A DNA stretch of 64,000 nucleotides from assembly GCF_002285495.1 (NCBI RefSeq), contig NZ_CP016786.1, forward strand, positions 20,001-84,000, given 5' to 3'. The DNA is from Clostridium isatidis (GTDB lineage: Bacteria > Bacillota > Clostridia > Clostridiales > Clostridiaceae). This document shows positions 63,592 through 64,000 of the stretch, piece after piece; the stretch's first letter is position 1; each line of letters opens with the position of its first letter. A model generated the notes under the pieces. The model saw only the letters and a program-made list of their open reading frames with translations. It was not told where the DNA came from and made no database searches. A program made the position numbers and the translations under genes.

Positions 63592-64000
63592 ATGAAAAAG
63601 GAATTTTATATAAAAAACAGAAAAAGAGTTTTTGATAAAATTAAGGATAATTCTATTCTGATTTTATTTGCAGGAAATGCTCCAAAGAAAACTGGGGATG
63701 AAGAATATCCTTTTACACCAAATAGAAATTTTTATTATTTAACAGGAATAGATGAGCAAGCTCATGTATTGTTATTAAGTAAATTTAATGGGGAGAATAA
63801 AGAGTACCTATTCATAAAAGATATAGATGAAATTATGGAAAAATGGAATGGAAAAACTATAAGAAAAGAAGAAGCAAGAGAAATTTGCGGAATAGAAGAA
63901 GTTAAATATTTAAGCGAACTAGATAAGTTCATTGATAAGTTAGTTTTAAATAAGGAAGAATTAAATATTTATTTAGATTTAGAAGAAAAAAATTCGTCTT
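63592..64000 (+). CDS. Aminopeptidase P family protein, N-terminal part (cut by window edge)
   Basis: 136 residues are readable from the ATG at 63592, which follows TTGGAGGA. The start KNRKRVFDKIKDNSILILFAGNAPKK and the later NRNFYYLTGIDEQAHVLLL are typical of the N-terminal domain of Xaa-Pro aminopeptidases. The metallopeptidase domain would lie beyond position 64000. Frame stays open to the edge. Confidence 0.88.
   Translation, partial: MKKEFYIKNRKRVFDKIKDNSILILFAGNAPKKTGDEEYPFTPNRNFYYLTGIDEQAHVLLLSKFNGENKEYLFIKDIDEIMEKWNGKTIRKEEAREICGIEEVKYLSELDKFIDKLVLNKEELNIYLDLEEKNSS

Overview
The window is low-GC DNA with dense short intergenic gaps and reads as chromosome of a spore-forming, fermentative anaerobe of Clostridium sensu stricto. 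The basis is the bacterial 23S-5S-tRNA end, an [FeFe] hydrogenase of the five-cluster clostridial type, a SleC/Csp cortex-lysis pair, SpmAB, NiaR, AddAB, T-box leaders and strong AGGAGG ribosome binding sites. I cannot name the species from sequence alone. No phage, insertion sequence, plasmid gene or CRISPR array is visible.

Layout: 1-2356 is the 3' end of an rRNA operon (partial 23S, 5S, tRNA-Ala). 2468-5162 is a short operon (HD protein, niaR, a GlpA-like flavoenzyme and a shortened DUF1667 protein). 5205-7478 is a serine block: a T-box leader, serS and three tRNA-Ser genes. 7611-15899 holds a ROK glucokinase and addBA. 15934-26433 mixes cca, an L,D-transpeptidase, an orphan histidine kinase, tRNA-Arg, cutC, a Card1-like CARF nuclease, a GH4 phospho-beta-glucosidase facing an RpiR regulator, and psd. 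26726-33835 holds hydA, a HAD phosphatase, an ABC-F protein, a YtrA-type GntR/ABC operon and dps. 34063-42786 holds hlyIII divergent from a DUF1836 regulator, proBA with a GNAT gene, a purine permease, an SDR and natAB. 42976-49432 holds a small gene with SOS boxes, an HD-GYP protein, glutamine synthetase, glutamate racemase, a cyclophilin, DUF3783 and an XRE/S24-like regulator. 49608-52779 is the spore cortex-lysis pair csp-sleC. 52877-64000 holds ykvI, a YhcC-type radical SAM gene, comB, a BFD-like protein, a T-box with ileS, ccpA, spmAB and the start of an aminopeptidase P gene.

The most rewarding parts are regulatory. (1) A gene-free transcription unit at 55943-56127 has a consensus promoter, a Fur box at the start site, a CU-rich anti-Shine-Dalgarno stretch and a perfect terminator: a candidate iron-responsive sRNA. 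(2) A second gene-free unit at 61913-62073, downstream of ccpA, has a near-consensus cre site just after its start. (3) An unannotated 95-residue protein is preceded by two LexA-type boxes, one on each side of its -10. (4) A Card1-like CARF/PD-(D/E)XK nuclease stands alone without CRISPR. (5) A 15-bp operator occurs once downstream of each of the two divergent hlyIII and DUF1836 promoters. (6) CGAA/TTCG boxes with the same 26-nt gap precede the purine permease and glutamine synthetase.

All functions are assigned from recognised motifs and family resemblance; no database search was run. Promoters and RNAs are predictions from sequence pattern.
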